A stretch of 64,000 bases of DNA from Acanthosepion esculentum (GCA_964036315.1 OZ038488.1:66791342-66855341), one strand, 5' to 3'; shown: positions 43,890-55,694, counted from the first letter of the stretch. Notes: generated from the letters alone by a model not told the origin. Made by a program: numbers and translations.

Positions 43890-44763
43890 CAAACCAGCAC
43901 AGGGATCCATCCCTGTATCCCATTAGAATGTCTGAAGCCCAACTTCTCGAGAGCTCCTCTCTGCGGCTACTCGGTCTCACGCTGTCCGCTGACCTGAGAT
44001 GGAACAAATATATCGAGTCAATTGCTTCATCCACCGCAAGGAAAGTTGGCTCCCTGTGCCGGGCCAGGAATTTTTTCTCCCCGTAATCGATCTTCCAAAT
44101 CTATAAATCGACCATTCGCCCTTGCATGGAGTATTGCTGCCATATATGGTCTAGAGCCCCTGCTGTTTGCCCCGGGGTTCTTGATAAGATCCAGAAACGG
44201 ATATGCAATGTAATTGGCCCTGATCTGTCATCTCGTCTGCAGTCGCTCTCTCACTGACGCGCCGTTGCCTCGCTCTGTCTTTTTTACAAATACTTTCACG
44301 GTAATTGCTCCGATGAGCTGCTTTCGCTGGTTCCCAGGCCTCATGAATTTAAGCGTCCTACGAGGCTGGCATCCCGTTCCCACCCCTTCACCGTTGAAAC
44401 TGTTAGATGTAGACGTCTCTTCTACTCCAATAGCTTCATGTCTCGCACATCTCGCCTGTGGAACTCCCTCCCTTATTCCTGTTTCCCTGACAAATATAAT
44501 CTCCAACTATTTAGGTGTAACGTCAATCGACATCTCCAGTTGAATTGATCTATCCACTTCCCTTCTCCACATCCTTTCCCCTTTCATTCCTATCTGCTCT
44601 CGCTCCAAATCTCCTGTAACCCCCTTGCCTTGATCGATCCACTATTTTTCTCCACATCCTCTCCTTTACCACTCCTATCTGCTCTTCCTCCAAACCTTCT
44701 GTAACCCCTTGCGTGCTAGTGGCCCCCAGCCTTGCTTGGGGTGATAAGCTTAAAAAAAAAAAT
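43890..44763 (+). mobile_element. I/Jockey-like LINE, 5'-truncated copy
   Basis: It covers the C-terminal part of the reverse transcriptase protein and the whole 3' UTR, ending in cttggggtgataagctt and poly-A at 44763. The 3' UTR contains two tandem copies of about 90 bases (ctatccacttcccttctcca / gatccactatttttctccac). A shorter copy of the same subfamily lies at 56458-56850. Confidence 0.85.
43928..44548 (+). pseudogene. I/Jockey-like reverse transcriptase, C-terminal region
   Basis: One frame runs from 43928 to the stop at 44546-44548 with two in-frame stops, near 44085 (TAA) and 44256 (TGA). It reads LLGLTLSADLRWNKYIESIA, STIRPCMEYCCHIWSRAPAV, LDKIQKRICNVIGPDLSSRL, a stop, RAVASLCLFYKYFHGNCSDE, FKRPTRLASRSHPFTVETVR, RTSRLWNSLPYSCFPDKY and NVNRHLQLN. 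These are hallmarks of the segment after the polymerase in I/Jockey-group elements: LLGxTLSxDLxW, CxEYCCHIW and RLWNSLP. The TGA sits where other copies have CGA (SHRR), a typical CpG decay. The enzyme would prime reverse transcription at a nicked target; this copy cannot. Confidence 0.85.
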
Positions 44764-44779
44764 CAATGTACTACCTGTC

Positions 44780-44935
44780 CCAGAGATTAAACTTACAATT
44801 AATATGTCAGTAGATTCAAGAATCTGCGTCTTATCTATTAGGCTATTGTGCTGAAAGCCATCACCGCCGAAAGTTTTTGATAATATCAAAGATGAGGATA
44901 TTAGTCTGAATGTAAATAATTTAAATAACGAAACC
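44780..44935. repeat. Penelope-type fragment: inverted tRNA-like head joined to forward tail
   Basis: The complement reads a diverged head (aatagcctaatagataagac, then gtaagtttaatctctggg). Next to it is a plus-strand tail: gccgaaagtttttgataata, tcaaagatgaggatattagt, ctgaatgtaaataattt. Same junction type as at 1-160 and 57570. Confidence 0.55.
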
Positions 44936-45059
44936 ACGTGGTTACCTTGTAGATTTTACGATAACAAGACGTCTCCAGATGCCTTCATCTATCCCCTATC
45001 CTTCTTTTCATCCTTTCCTCTATCACTGCTTTTTTTATTTGTACCCACATACTTCTTTA

Positions 45060-45645
<586 letters not shown>

Positions 45646-46361
45646 ACGTTACTGAGAACTATAAAACATAGGAAGTTGGGGAGAGCCATGATCGTTCACG
45701 CAATGAAGGCATATAGCATATAAAAGAAGATATTTGCTGCGTGAGTAAATGCTTTTTAATGTCAAGATAAATAAATTCATTTGAAAAGGGATAATAAAGA
45801 AAGATTAAAAACTCCTCAAATGACATTGGTCAATAAAAATGAACTTCGCCAAAAAAGGTTATGCAATTTTTTTCATTCAAGGTAAACAAAAATAACACTC
45901 CACAGAAATTGGGAATGCTTGAAAACAAGGATGGTGTACAGCGGGGGATAAAAATAAAAATGGGAAGACAGTTTGAAAAACAATTGACAAGAGGCGTGGG
46001 GGGAAATGAATGGCACGCGAATAATGTGACAAATGCTTTGAATTCGAGACTTGACATGTCCAACAGGGAATGTCACGGAAGAAGATACTGCTGCACTGAA
46101 TTTCCTTGAAACCTCAGAGCAATTCAACTTTTGATCGGTCAAGGCAAAACACTCCTGAATATATTTATTTTTAAAATGAAGGTTGTTAACACTTACATTT
46201 GCCGGAAAGACGTTCATCATGCAGGGAAACAGAACGCGGCTGGAATACAAACATACAACGCCCAGTATACCCATCAAAGCAACCAATGTGATAAGGGGTA
46301 TACAAGGTGTCACCATGGGTATACCATTACTGAATGAGAAAAATTGACGCTGAGTTACAAA
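45646..46361. other. Sequence with no recognised repeat
   Basis: The minus strand is open for 166 codons at 45873-46373 and the plus strand for 68-82 codons, but I recognise no domain. The first ~80 bases (gagagccatgatcgttcacg) resemble the end of SINE family C. Confidence 0.35.
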
Positions 46362-46363
46362 TA

Positions 46364-47256
46364 CGAGGGTCATTCAATAAATAAGTTGAATTTTTCGGTA
46401 TAAGGACTTCTAATACAGATAGAAGCTTACTCTTTTTTTAATTTTTTTTGTTTTACTTCTTTTTCACATGGATTTAATTTCTTTTGCAGATTAAAAAAAA
46501 ACTTTGAGAGTTTTGGCGATTAACAAAGATGTCCGACCAAGAAGCATGCTCCAGGATTGAACAGCGGTCAATTATCAAGTTTTTGGTTGCTGAAGGGTGC
46601 AAACCAGTTGAAATTCATAGGAGAATGTCAACTGTGTATAGTGGCACATGTTTCAGCCAATAAAATGTCTACAAGTGGGCTAAATTGTTTAAAGAAGGAC
46701 GGAGCAGTGTTGAGGATGAAGACAGGCCTGGGAGGCCTACAGAAGTGAAGTCTCCTGAGGTGATCGAATCAGTCAATGACCTCATTCAGTCTGACAGAAG
46801 GGTGACAGTGGATGACATTGCAAGGACTTTGAGCTTATCTGTTGGGACAAACGCAGGGGTCATCAGTCAGAAGGAGTCATCTTGCATCATGACAACGCAA
46901 GGCCTCCCACAGCAGCCCAAACGGTGCAGACCATCAACGAGCTGGGCTGGAAACTGCTCCCTTATCCCCTTTACAGCCCAGGCCTTGCCCATTCAGACTT
47001 TCATCTGTTTGGTCCCTTGAAAGCGTCCACGAGAGGCACGAAGTTTAAAAGTGACGATGATGTCAAAAGTGTCGTGAGAGACTGGATAAGACATCAGTCC
47101 TAAGATTTTTACGCTGAGGGAATACGGAAACTTGTGCACTAATGGGAAAAGTGTGTGACAGTGTTGGGAGACTACGTTGAAAAAAAAAAGTAAGCTTCTA
47201 TCTGTATTAGAAGTCCTTATACCGAAAAATTCACCTTATTTATTGAATGAGCCTCG
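46364..47256 (+). mobile_element. Mariner element with long, near-identical terminal inverted repeats
   Basis: The left end is cgagggtcattcaataaata (46364) and the right end, on the minus strand, is cgaggctcattcaataaata (47256). The inverted repeats run about 70 bases to agaagcttact with about two differences. TA flanks both ends (46362-46363, 47257-47258). The element is 893 bp, against about 1.3 kb for full mariners. Confidence 0.95.
46529..47103 (+). pseudogene. Mariner transposase, internally deleted
   Basis: From the ATG at 46529 the frame reads MSDQEACSRIEQRSIIKFLV, AEGCKPVEIHRRMSTVYSGT, a stop at 46661, then NVYKWAKLFKEGRSSVEDED, RPGRPTEVKSPE and VTVDDIARTLSLSVGT. These are the paired helix-turn-helix units and the GRPTE-like linker of mariner transposases. 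Roughly 400 bases of the catalytic core are then missing near 46850. In another frame LHHDNARPPTAAQTV follows, with the second catalytic aspartate. Then comes YSPGLAHSDFHLFGPLK, where the usual SPDLAPSD is SPGLAHSD and the last aspartate remains. The stop is at 47101. The enzyme cuts at TA sites; this copy is dead. Confidence 0.9.
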
Positions 47257-47733
47257 TATATAATATACCCATCATGGCACTCAGTCTGATGAGGGTATAA
47301 CTAGCACATGCATCATAGTCAAATATGCGTGATATGGTGACAGCACATAAAGCAGCGGATTGTCTTGCAGGGGCCCTGTTAAATATACATTCAAGTCTGA
47401 TAATTTCGTCTGTTCAGACGGTACTGGATTCATAGCGTTTTCAAGCATCTAGATGTAACTTCGACTTGGCTGTTTTCTTCTTCAAACCTAAACCCCCCCC
47501 CCCCCCCCCGCTTGACACCTAGCTATAATACTCCCAACTCGTCTGACTCATGAACACATATGTACAGATCGTAAACTCCTACGGGACATGCCGCTGACAA
47601 GTACGTCTGTGATACCGAAAAGTATATTTACTGTAGTACATCTTAATTCATTAAGAGTAAGCATCTACATGATCAAACCTCCAATCAATTAAGACCAGAA
47701 GTCTAGAGATACATTCTTAGTATAGAATCAGGG

Positions 47734-47736
<3 letters not shown>
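47257..47736. other. Unique-looking sequence with a poly-C run
   Basis: A run of about 18 C lies near 47492-47509. No gene. Confidence 0.45.

Positions 47737-47782
<46 letters not shown>
47737..47782. repeat. (ATT)n array at the LINE 3' end
   Basis: About 15 att units. On the minus strand this is the 3' simple-repeat tail of the LINE that follows. Confidence 0.9.
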
Positions 47783-47783
<1 letters not shown>

Positions 47784-49985
47784 TGATATCCTCTCCGATG
47801 TTTCGGCCGGGAGATGATGATCATATCTCAGCTCCTATCCTCATTTAATGACACAACACTTTCCTCGGTATTTGAGTTCTTCCAATCAGTGCTTGTACAC
47901 CTGCGCACTCCCAATAATGTCAGGTACCCCCGAGGCGTCTTACGTAGCAAAAGGATCCCAATCACAAAACGGAGACCCCTTGAACCTCATTTCAATTTTC
48001 GCCTGCTCCACATTCACGGTGTTCTTATTCCAAGGTATCCCAATTATTATTATTATTATTATCACCATCCTTATATTTCTGCTATGGTCTCACGACCTAA
48101 CAGGACTGCGTGAAGACCTAAGGCAGGCAGTGGTGTGTTGTTATGGCTCCATTTCATGATTTGTTTTTCTTACTCCCATAACATCACTAGCGTGGCATGG
48201 GCAAAGTTCTTCTTAGTGTGTGGGCTGTACTTATCTAGACATTTTTTTGTATTTCTCTTAAGCTGGGATTTCCACGGATTTAAAAAAAATGTATTGTGTT
48301 CCTTTTTTATCATTCCAAGCACACCTACTGTGGCTGATTCTATTCTTGTTTTCAATTTCCACATTTTTTTCTGTTTCGATTTCCAGGTCTTTATAATTCG
48401 ATAGTTTTCAAATTCCTTGGTTGCAATGTCACAGTTTGCCGGGCAAACCATATCAATTAGTGGCAAGTTTTTTCTCTTTGGTTTTTAACAATAATGCCCG
48501 GCCTATTTGTAAAGATGGTGTAATCCCATAGAATTGTGATGTCTTCTATTTCTGTAACCGGCGCTGTGTGATGTTCATGTTTGTTAACATGTTTGTTAAC
48601 ATCTTTTCCATCTTTTGCCTCACTCCATCGAGACCATTTTTATATTCATTTGGCGCAAGTACAGAACATCCTGAGATCATGTGGTCTATGGTTTCCTGTT
48701 ATTTGTCACAGAAACTGCATTTTAGATCCACATTATTATGTATGATATTTGCCTGAAAGTTCCTAATGAAAAGACTCTGATCTCACGCTGCAAGAATAAA
48801 GCTTTCCCTTTCAGCCTTTAATCCAGATGCTCGTAACCGTCGATGAGTTTTAACTTTATCAACATCGGCTTTATTAGCCTCGTTCTGGATATTGGTCATG
48901 CAGAGATTTGTCTTGCCAGCGTTGTTTCATCTGTTCAAGAGCTTTATCCTTGGTTTTCTTTTTCGTAATTTTTGCCGCAATAGTTGGTTCTTGGGTTCTG
49001 TATTGGTTTTATACAGAATCTACTAAATGTAAATCTCGTTTGTATTTGTAGCCTTCTTTCATGATTGAATATTTTTTCTCTTTTCGTGTTGTTTCACTAA
49101 TTGTATCATCCAGTTCTTTGTTGTATCCGTGTACTTTAGTAAGCCAATACTTTTGTTTTGTATGATAATTCTAGCTGAATAACATCTTTTCCACTTTCTT
49201 TACGGGGTATGTATAGACGGTCTGCATCAACCTTTGGATGATGCTTGTTATATTTAGAAAGAAGCTTTCTTCGTCTGATATCATTTCCAAGTTGTTAAAA
49301 CTATATTGAACAACTATTATGGCAAAGCTATAAATCTGTTCCGAGAATCCAATTCAGTTCTTAATATCAATCTCATCCTTCTGTAGTACTCTTTTCGCAC
49401 TATTTTTTTCATTTTTATGGTGAATTCTTTCACCCTCATTTACACCGAGATACTTATAAGCTTCTTCCTGCTCTAAATCTTTGATTGTCTAAGGTCTAAG
49501 CTAATAGAGGAGGTTTGTTGTAGTGATCCTCGTAAAATTGTGGCTTTAGCACATTTATCCAAACCGAATTCCATTCCAATGCCATCACTGAAACATTTTA
49601 CTGTTTTCAGGAGACCTTCCAGTTCACTGTCATTCCTAGCATACAACTTCAAGTCAACCATGTAAAATAGATGGCTTATATTCTTTTGAGATATCTTATA
49701 GCCATATTCCGCCCTGTAAAGTTCGTTGGTTAATGATATTAGGGATATACAAAAAAAGTAAGGGAGAGAAACAGTCACCTTGAAATAGTCCACTGTTGAT
49801 GTTTATTTCACCAGACTTATAGATGCCAGTTATATGATTGAAGTGAAGTGCTGTTTTCCATATCAACACACTTTGTTTGGTGAAACTGATGATGACGGGT
49901 GATACCTTGTATATATTTAAAGACTATAACATGCAGGAATGGGGTACACTATTGAATTCCCCCTGGTAATCTTCTTCTTATTATT
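47783..49985 (-). mobile_element. LINE of unsure clade, 3' part
   Basis: It runs on the minus strand from a partial reverse transcriptase near 49.8 kb to a 3' UTR with ggccgaaacatcggagagga and the (AAT)n tail. The 3' end against a simple repeat fits elements that end in microsatellite tails rather than poly-A. A second, shorter copy of the same family lies directly upstream at 49985-50300. Confidence 0.75.
48170..49870 (-). pseudogene. LINE reverse transcriptase and C-terminal domain, decayed
   Basis: On the minus strand: FKVTVSLPYFFCISLISLTN, then YGYKISQKNISHLFYMVDLK, LYARNDSELEGLLKTVKCFS, then GMEFGLDKCAKATILRG. The YMVD at about 49653-49664 is the catalytic YxDD box with its first aspartate lost. 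Further on come EQEEAYKYLGVNEGERIHHK and many stops. Near 48.4-48.2 kb the protein end is PLIDMVCPANCDIATKEFEN, YRIIKTWKSKQKKMWKLKTR and IESATVGVLGMIKK. This matches the C-terminal part of a non-LTR family common in invertebrates (kxRxLWxM...VVIGALG type). The missing aspartate and stops make it inactive. Clade assignment (R2/R4-like or other) is uncertain. Confidence 0.75.
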
Positions 49986-50300
49986 TACTGAGTATTCACC
50001 GGCGCTTTATAAATGAAATTAGGTGACAGCAAGTCTTCTCAATACTCTGGCATTCTTTTTAGCATTCTTTTTAGCATTCTTTTTAGCATTCTTTTTAGCA
50101 TTCTTTTTAGCAATCTTAGCTTTCTAGCCGTTTTCAGTAATCATGCTTTGTTTTTTTAGTTCTTTCATTTTTTTCTATGCTATTCAGGATCGCTCCTAGT
50201 GCCCTAATAACAACTGGTACTACAGTGACCTTCATGTTCCATAACTTCCTCACTTCCCTGGCAAAGTCTAGCTATTTATCTTTCTTTACACATCTAGTCT
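49985..50300 (-). pseudogene. Second copy of the same LINE's C-terminal end, with a coding minisatellite
   Basis: The minus strand reads REVRKLWNMKVTVVPVVIRA, then LGAILNSIEKN, the C-terminal domain of the neighbouring LINE. It is followed by five tandem 12-base units (gctaaaaagaat on the minus strand, 50045-50112) and then EYxEDLLSPNF. It ends where the 47.8-49.98 kb copy begins, so two 3' ends lie head to tail. Confidence 0.65.
50045..50112. repeat. 12-bp minisatellite, about five copies
   Basis: The unit attctttttagc repeats without mismatch. The unit length is a multiple of three, so the array keeps the reading frame of the LINE. Confidence 0.95.
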
Positions 50301-50528
50301 GTCGTCTGTCAAAACCACAACAGCCACTGTTACACATGTTAAGCATTCAGAAAAGAAGGTATTTCCAGTCGTCAGGAAGCAATAAAAGTGTCATTTTCAA
50401 AACTAGGGTTGTTATATCTATAATCTTTGCTAACTATTTTAATACAAAAATGCATTGAATGCCAGAAAGAAAGAAATTGTCAATGGTCACAAATTAACAT
50501 AAGAGTTTACAGAAAGAATATGGTCAAG
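50301..50528. other. Sequence with no recognised gene
   Basis: Nothing supported. Confidence 0.4.
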
Positions 50529-50529
50529 A

Positions 50530-50920
50530 TAATAATAGTGAGATTAACCATCTCCATACAGGAAACATTCAAAATTCATTAACCGAACAGATTTTTTCCT
50601 GCTTTTATCTTGCCAATGATTTAATTTCTTTTTGATTGTTCTGGGAACTCTCTTCGGTTATCAAACTTGTGTCCCAACCATTCAAAAACTTTGTAATATC
50701 TTGTTGGGTTTTGAGGCTGAATTTTTCTCGCAACGCATGTCAATAATTATAAATCTGAAATTTAAAAATGAATATCAGTGGTAATGGCAATATTAGCTGT
50801 CTCCTTATAAGGAAACATTCGGCATTCGTTGACCAAACAGCGTTACTGTCAGTTGGAATCTATAAAAATCTTTAGCCTAAAACAGTTTTTCAAGAAATTA
50901 GATTTCTCAAATTCACTGTC
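50530..50920 (+). repeat. 390-bp unclassified repeat, copy 1
   Basis: Starts agattaaccatctccataca and ends ccttccaaaccttttgttta. The word pair (t)ccataca/ccttataa + ggaaacattc occurs twice, near 50548 and 50800, like two halves of an old tandem duplication. It matches 54080-54525 along its whole length. Confidence 0.85.
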
Positions 50921-51578
<658 letters not shown>

Positions 51579-51579
51579 T

Positions 51580-51925
51580 GAATCAGGTGTTGACGCGCGA
51601 AAAGTCCTTTAAGTCAAGATGTAGACACGCGTGGATCTCTGTAGAAATCTCTCTGAGAGTGAATTGCTGACTGGTGAATTGGACTGAGATTCGTCCTTTT
51701 ATTTACTCTGAGAAGTTTGGACCGGCTCCCAGTGCTTTGGCGGCAAAAATATCCTGGGGGCGTCTCGACCAATAATAAGCCGAGTTTCGCAATGTGTGGT
51801 GTTGATTGGTCGAAACTAGCTCTTATGGAATATTCCACCTTTAAACGGGGTGAGTGGAAAAATACGGACGATTCTACAAGCGTACGAATATTCGAGAACT
51901 TCAATAAAGGCTTCTTTCTTTCCTC
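51580..51925 (+). other. Candidate solo LTR or promoter-like block
   Basis: A GC-richer block with CCAAT-type boxes in both directions (gaccaataat near 51768; gattggtcg near 51814), a TATA-like tttaaacgg near 51840, and aataaagg near 51904 followed by a T-rich stretch. It ends tgtgaaca. This order fits an LTR: U3 with promoter boxes, then a poly(A) signal. No coding region or second LTR is seen. Confidence 0.35.
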
Positions 51926-52136
51926 TATAATTCTGTGAACATTGTTTATGAATATATTTTTGTGGTTATTTGTTTTGAGTTCATGACTTTCTTCTGGTCG
52001 TCACCAAATATAAGATTGAATTGTTCCATCAAAATTGCAGTCAGTGTTGTCAATTCCTTTACGTATTGTGCCTTTATTTTTCTGGCCTCACATGAGTCTG
52101 CTAAATATTGTTTGCGGTACAAATAACACTTTCTAT
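51926..52136. other. Sequence with no recognised gene
   Basis: Nothing supported. Confidence 0.35.
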
Positions 52137-52776
52137 TTTATGCGCCGTATCCCGTCAGGACTTCAAGCAAGCTCCACAATTCCTGTCCTTTGTAGCGCTT
52201 AATAAATTTTCTCTTTTTTTTATATCTCCTAAACCCTGTTCCGCCATCAATTTACTCAAGCTCACTATGTATGTTACGCGCTGCTGTCTTCTGTCCCTCT
52301 TACCTGTCCTGTGAGTATCAGATTTACCAAGCCCCCTTTCCTCATTATGTACCCTAGAGATTTCGTAGACAGGCTTGTTTGCATTTCTAACCGCTACGGC
52401 TAGCAGATCATTTATACGAGGAGAATACATGGGTGATGATGAGGAAGTGTGTGTGAGGGATTTCTTCTTCTTCTATGTACCGTGTCCCTGCAGGTCGTAG
52501 GCGATCATGGCTCACCACAATTTCCCGTCCTTTGTAGCTCTTAATAAATTTTGTCTTTTTGTTATCTCTCCTAAACCTTGTTCCGCCATTCCCTTACTCA
52601 AGCCCACTAAGTACGTTACGCGCTATTGTTTTCTGTCTCTCTTAACTGTCCTGTGAGTATCAGATTTTCCAAGTCCCCTTTCCTCATTATGTACTCTAGA
52701 AATTTCAATTGTCTCTTCCTGATGTCAAGTATAAGTTTCCTTTCTGTTTCTATTTTCATATTAAAGAAAATGAAAG

Positions 52777-52810
<34 letters not shown>

Positions 52811-53345
52811 AAATCCTAAAGGAATACGAAATTAAAACAAAATAGGCAGGTTTGCTGTTTGCGTATCTAACTGCTCCGGCTAGCAGATCATTTATACGAG
52901 GGAATGATGAGAAGGTGTGTGTGTGGGAGGGGGTGGGGGATTTCTTCTTTTTCTATGTATCATGACCCTGCAGGTTGTAAGCGACCATGGCTCTCCACAG
53001 TTTCCGGTTCTTTGTAGATCTTAATGAATTTTATCTTTTCTTAAATCTTGTTCCGCCATGTATTTACTCAAGCTCACTAAGTATGTTATGCGTTGTTTTC
53101 TTCTGTCCCTCTGGACTTCTCTCTGTCCTGTGAGAATAAGATTTTACAAGCCGCCTTTCCACATTATGTGTCCTAGAAATTTTAACTGTCTCTTCCTGAT
53201 GTTAAGTATTAGGTTCCTTTTTGTTTCCATTTTCTATAAAACTTCGTCCTTAACTTACAGGTCCGGTTTCATGGTACCCTCAGCATCTTTCTGTAGAACA
53301 ACATTTCTGTTGCTCTTCATCTTTAAGGAGATTCAGGAATCGTAA
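52137..53345 (-). repeat. Three tandem copies of an RTE-like LINE 3' end
   Basis: Units start at about 52137, 52471 and 52947. Each reads, on the minus strand, the end of the RTE-like protein (NEERGLGKSDTHRTGKRDRR, then QQRVTYIVSLSKLMAEQGLG in the first) down to the terminal part near ATKDRK. The units are joined through a shared non-LINE segment, ggctagcagatcatttatac, then gaggga, and fttcttcttctatgta-like words (ttcttcttcttctatgta). The second contains a (GT)n at 52780-52808. No unit has an intact frame. Confidence 0.8.
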
Positions 53346-53858
53346 AAATGATTATTCATTCTATCCCGCAAAGAATAAAACTTAAATATTTTTTCTACAG
53401 AAATTTGAGTAGTTGCCTGAATACTTCCTTCTAACCAAGAATTTTGTCATATGATCAGCTTTAAACATTTGAAAGGCGACTTGGATTTGAACTGCTGCTT
53501 CCCGCTGAAAATGAAGCTATTCATCGCCGATTGTAAACAAATGTTATAAATAGCGGACGTAAACAAACACTAAATTAAATTTAGGCCAAGGGTTTCTCCA
53601 TATGTACTGAGGCATAGATGATCCCATTAAAAATAAAAGGCAATATTTGCTGTCACCATTACAGAATAACCATTCCTTTCCTTTTTGAAGTTTTCGTTTT
53701 AAAACCTCCCTGTGATGCATCCGTCTATTTATTTTCTCAATGAATCAATCACTGGAGCAATCTTACAGACAATTAAAGCATATATCCATCTCGCCGCTAT
53801 ATTTATACTAATGGGAAAAACTATTTGCTTTCATGAGAAAGTATATACGTAATCGGGT
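53346..53858. other. Sequence with no recognised gene
   Basis: Nothing supported. Confidence 0.4.
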
Positions 53859-53859
53859 A

Positions 53860-54078
53860 GTGTGACGGGCATCAGCGCAGAAAGTGGAATCAAGGAAATT
53901 CCGGGCTAGTCTGTTGCATTCACTTTTGCATCAATGTCCTCCGTCTCTTCGCTCTCTATGGGCTAAATATCAGGGTAGACTGGTCTATCTAGCCTTAGCC
54001 AGCAACCAGTCTAGTGGAATGAAAACTCGAAATTTCAAACGAGAGAGAAAGCTACAGAAACCCTATGAACTATGTTTC
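53860..54078 (+). repeat. tRNA-headed SINE, family C, copy 3
   Basis: Order: ttccgggctagtctgttgca, ttcacttttgcatcaatgtc, gctaaatatcagggtagact, ccttagccagcaaccagtct, gaaagctacagaaac. The head is degraded. Directly followed by the 390-bp repeat. Confidence 0.65.
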
Positions 54079-54079
54079 A

Positions 54080-54525
54080 TAAGATTAACCATTTTCATAC
54101 AGGAAACATTCAACACTCATTGAACGAACGGATTTTTTTCTTGCTTTTATCTTGGCAATGATTTAATTTCTTTTGTGATTGCTCTGTGAACTTTCTTCAA
54201 GTTTCTCGCGATTACCAAACTTGTGTCCAAATCGTTTAAAAACTTTGCAATATCTTGTTTGTTTTTTAGGCTAAATTTTTCTTGCAACACATGCCAATAA
54301 TTATAGATCTGAAATTTAAAAATGAATATCAGTGGTAATGGCAATATTAGCTGTCTCCTTATAAGGAAACATTCGGCATTCGTTGACCAAATAGTGTTAC
54401 TATCAGTTGGAATTTATAAAAACTTTCACTTAAAACAGTTTTTCAACGAAATTAGATTCACTGTCATTGCTCTTTCTATACTGATGGGAGTTTCCTTCCA
54501 AACCTTTTGTTTAAGATAGGGTTGA
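54080..54525 (+). repeat. 390-bp unclassified repeat, copy 2
   Basis: Starts agattaaccattttcataca and ends ccttccaaaccttttgttta, about 3.5 kb from the first copy and in the same orientation. A stretch near 54285-54400 (atttaaaaatgaatatcagt) is nearly identical between the two. Confidence 0.85.
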
Positions 54526-54724
54526 AAGTAAGAGGAATAATCGACCAATAATAATAATAACTCAGTATGAGTTATGGGAATTCATATATAAGAAAGAAAA
54601 AATATTAATAGTTATGATCGCCTACGCTCTAAAAGAATACGGTAAAAGACAAAAAATATTTTTTTTAAATACGTAAATTCGGCCCAGAAAATATAAAACC
54701 AATCAAATTAGGTGAATCTCCTTA

Positions 54725-54808
54725 CTTGTAGTGCCTTAGTTATCTTCAAAGTACTCCTTTTCAGACTGCACGCACTTATTCCGGAGTTTCTGGTTGCTCT
54801 CCAGTGCC
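54725..54808 (-). pseudogene. Possible mariner-type transposase C-terminal scrap
   Basis: The minus strand reads ALESNQKLRNKCVQSEKEYF and then EDN before a stop. The ending KCVxxxxxYFE is typical of the last residues of mariner-like transposases. It is too short for a firm call. Confidence 0.35.
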
Positions 54809-54824
54809 CAGCGTACTGAGGCTA

Positions 54825-55620
54825 AGGGGACCTATGCTGATGATATAGATATTCATAGTTGGGATAAGAATGATCTTGAACAAAGATTCAACATACTCTA
54901 GCAAGTGTTTTAAGAAGTAGGACTCAAGATAAACCTTTCTAAAATAGAAACTATGATCTGGAATTAGAATGAAAGTGTTGGCGCATACCCTGAATGTATC
55001 ATAAAAATTCAGGATTCAAATACTAAACACTTCAAATACTACGGTTTATGCATCGGTTATAGCAAATTTAGCATAGGAGATAAAGGAACTAGATATGGAA
55101 TAGGATATTTTTGCCCAACGTCACAACGTGCTACAAACCAAAACATTAGCGTAAAAACTCGAGCCAATCGCTAAACCCTCATATCGATGTCATACATATG
55201 GCATCCAACTCGTTCAGAAATGTCTAACCTGTCAGCTGTATACAACCGTTTTCTCAGATCAGTGATTCAAAATGGCCCCGATCGAATGAACGCTGTGCAC
55301 CATTGAGAGAACCATTCTTCGTTCTTCATTAGATCTCATTGGAGTGATGCTACAGATTTAATAATAAAGAACATTACCAAATAACAAAAACCGCACCACT
55401 TGAAGACTTTCAAGAGCAGCAACAACTAAAATGGAGGAGCACATGTAGCTAGAAAAGAATATAACGATATAATCAAGATGACTTTCCACACTACCCTAAA
55501 CAAAATGTTAGGAAGGAAATCCCCGTCGGTACTACACAGAGAAATAACAGCGGACTTAAGAAGCGTATTATTCCGAAAAACTGTTTTAAGAGAAAGATTT
55601 TATAAATTTTAACCAACAGT
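54825..55620 (+). pseudogene. RTE-like LINE, reverse transcriptase fragment
   Basis: The plus strand starts at the catalytic box YADDIDIHSWDKNDLEQRFN (54833 on), then ILQQVFQEVGLKINLSKTET, MIWN, a stop, NESVGAYPECIIKIQDSNTK. Later come LSAVYNRFLRSVIQNGPDR and, near 55.4 kb, LEDFQEQQQLKWRSTCS. The YADD box, the KINLSKTETM motif and the thumb-region words fit the palm-to-thumb part of an RTE-like non-LTR reverse transcriptase. The upstream part is cut off against the mariner scrap. Stops and frameshifts are frequent. A C-terminal piece of a related element lies at 29205-29365. Confidence 0.75.
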
Positions 55621-55694
55621 AACATTGATCAATGACTGTCAAATGTTTCTGGTATGGAAATGGCTAATTTCACCATTACCATTTTTTTTCTTCT

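Noticed and set aside
45873..46373. 166-codon frame on the minus strand
   Set aside because: Long for AT-rich DNA, but no recognisable motif and overlapped by open frames on the other strand; it also runs into the mariner end.
50045..50112. CRISPR-like array
   Set aside because: Units are directly adjacent without spacers; it is a minisatellite in a eukaryotic context.
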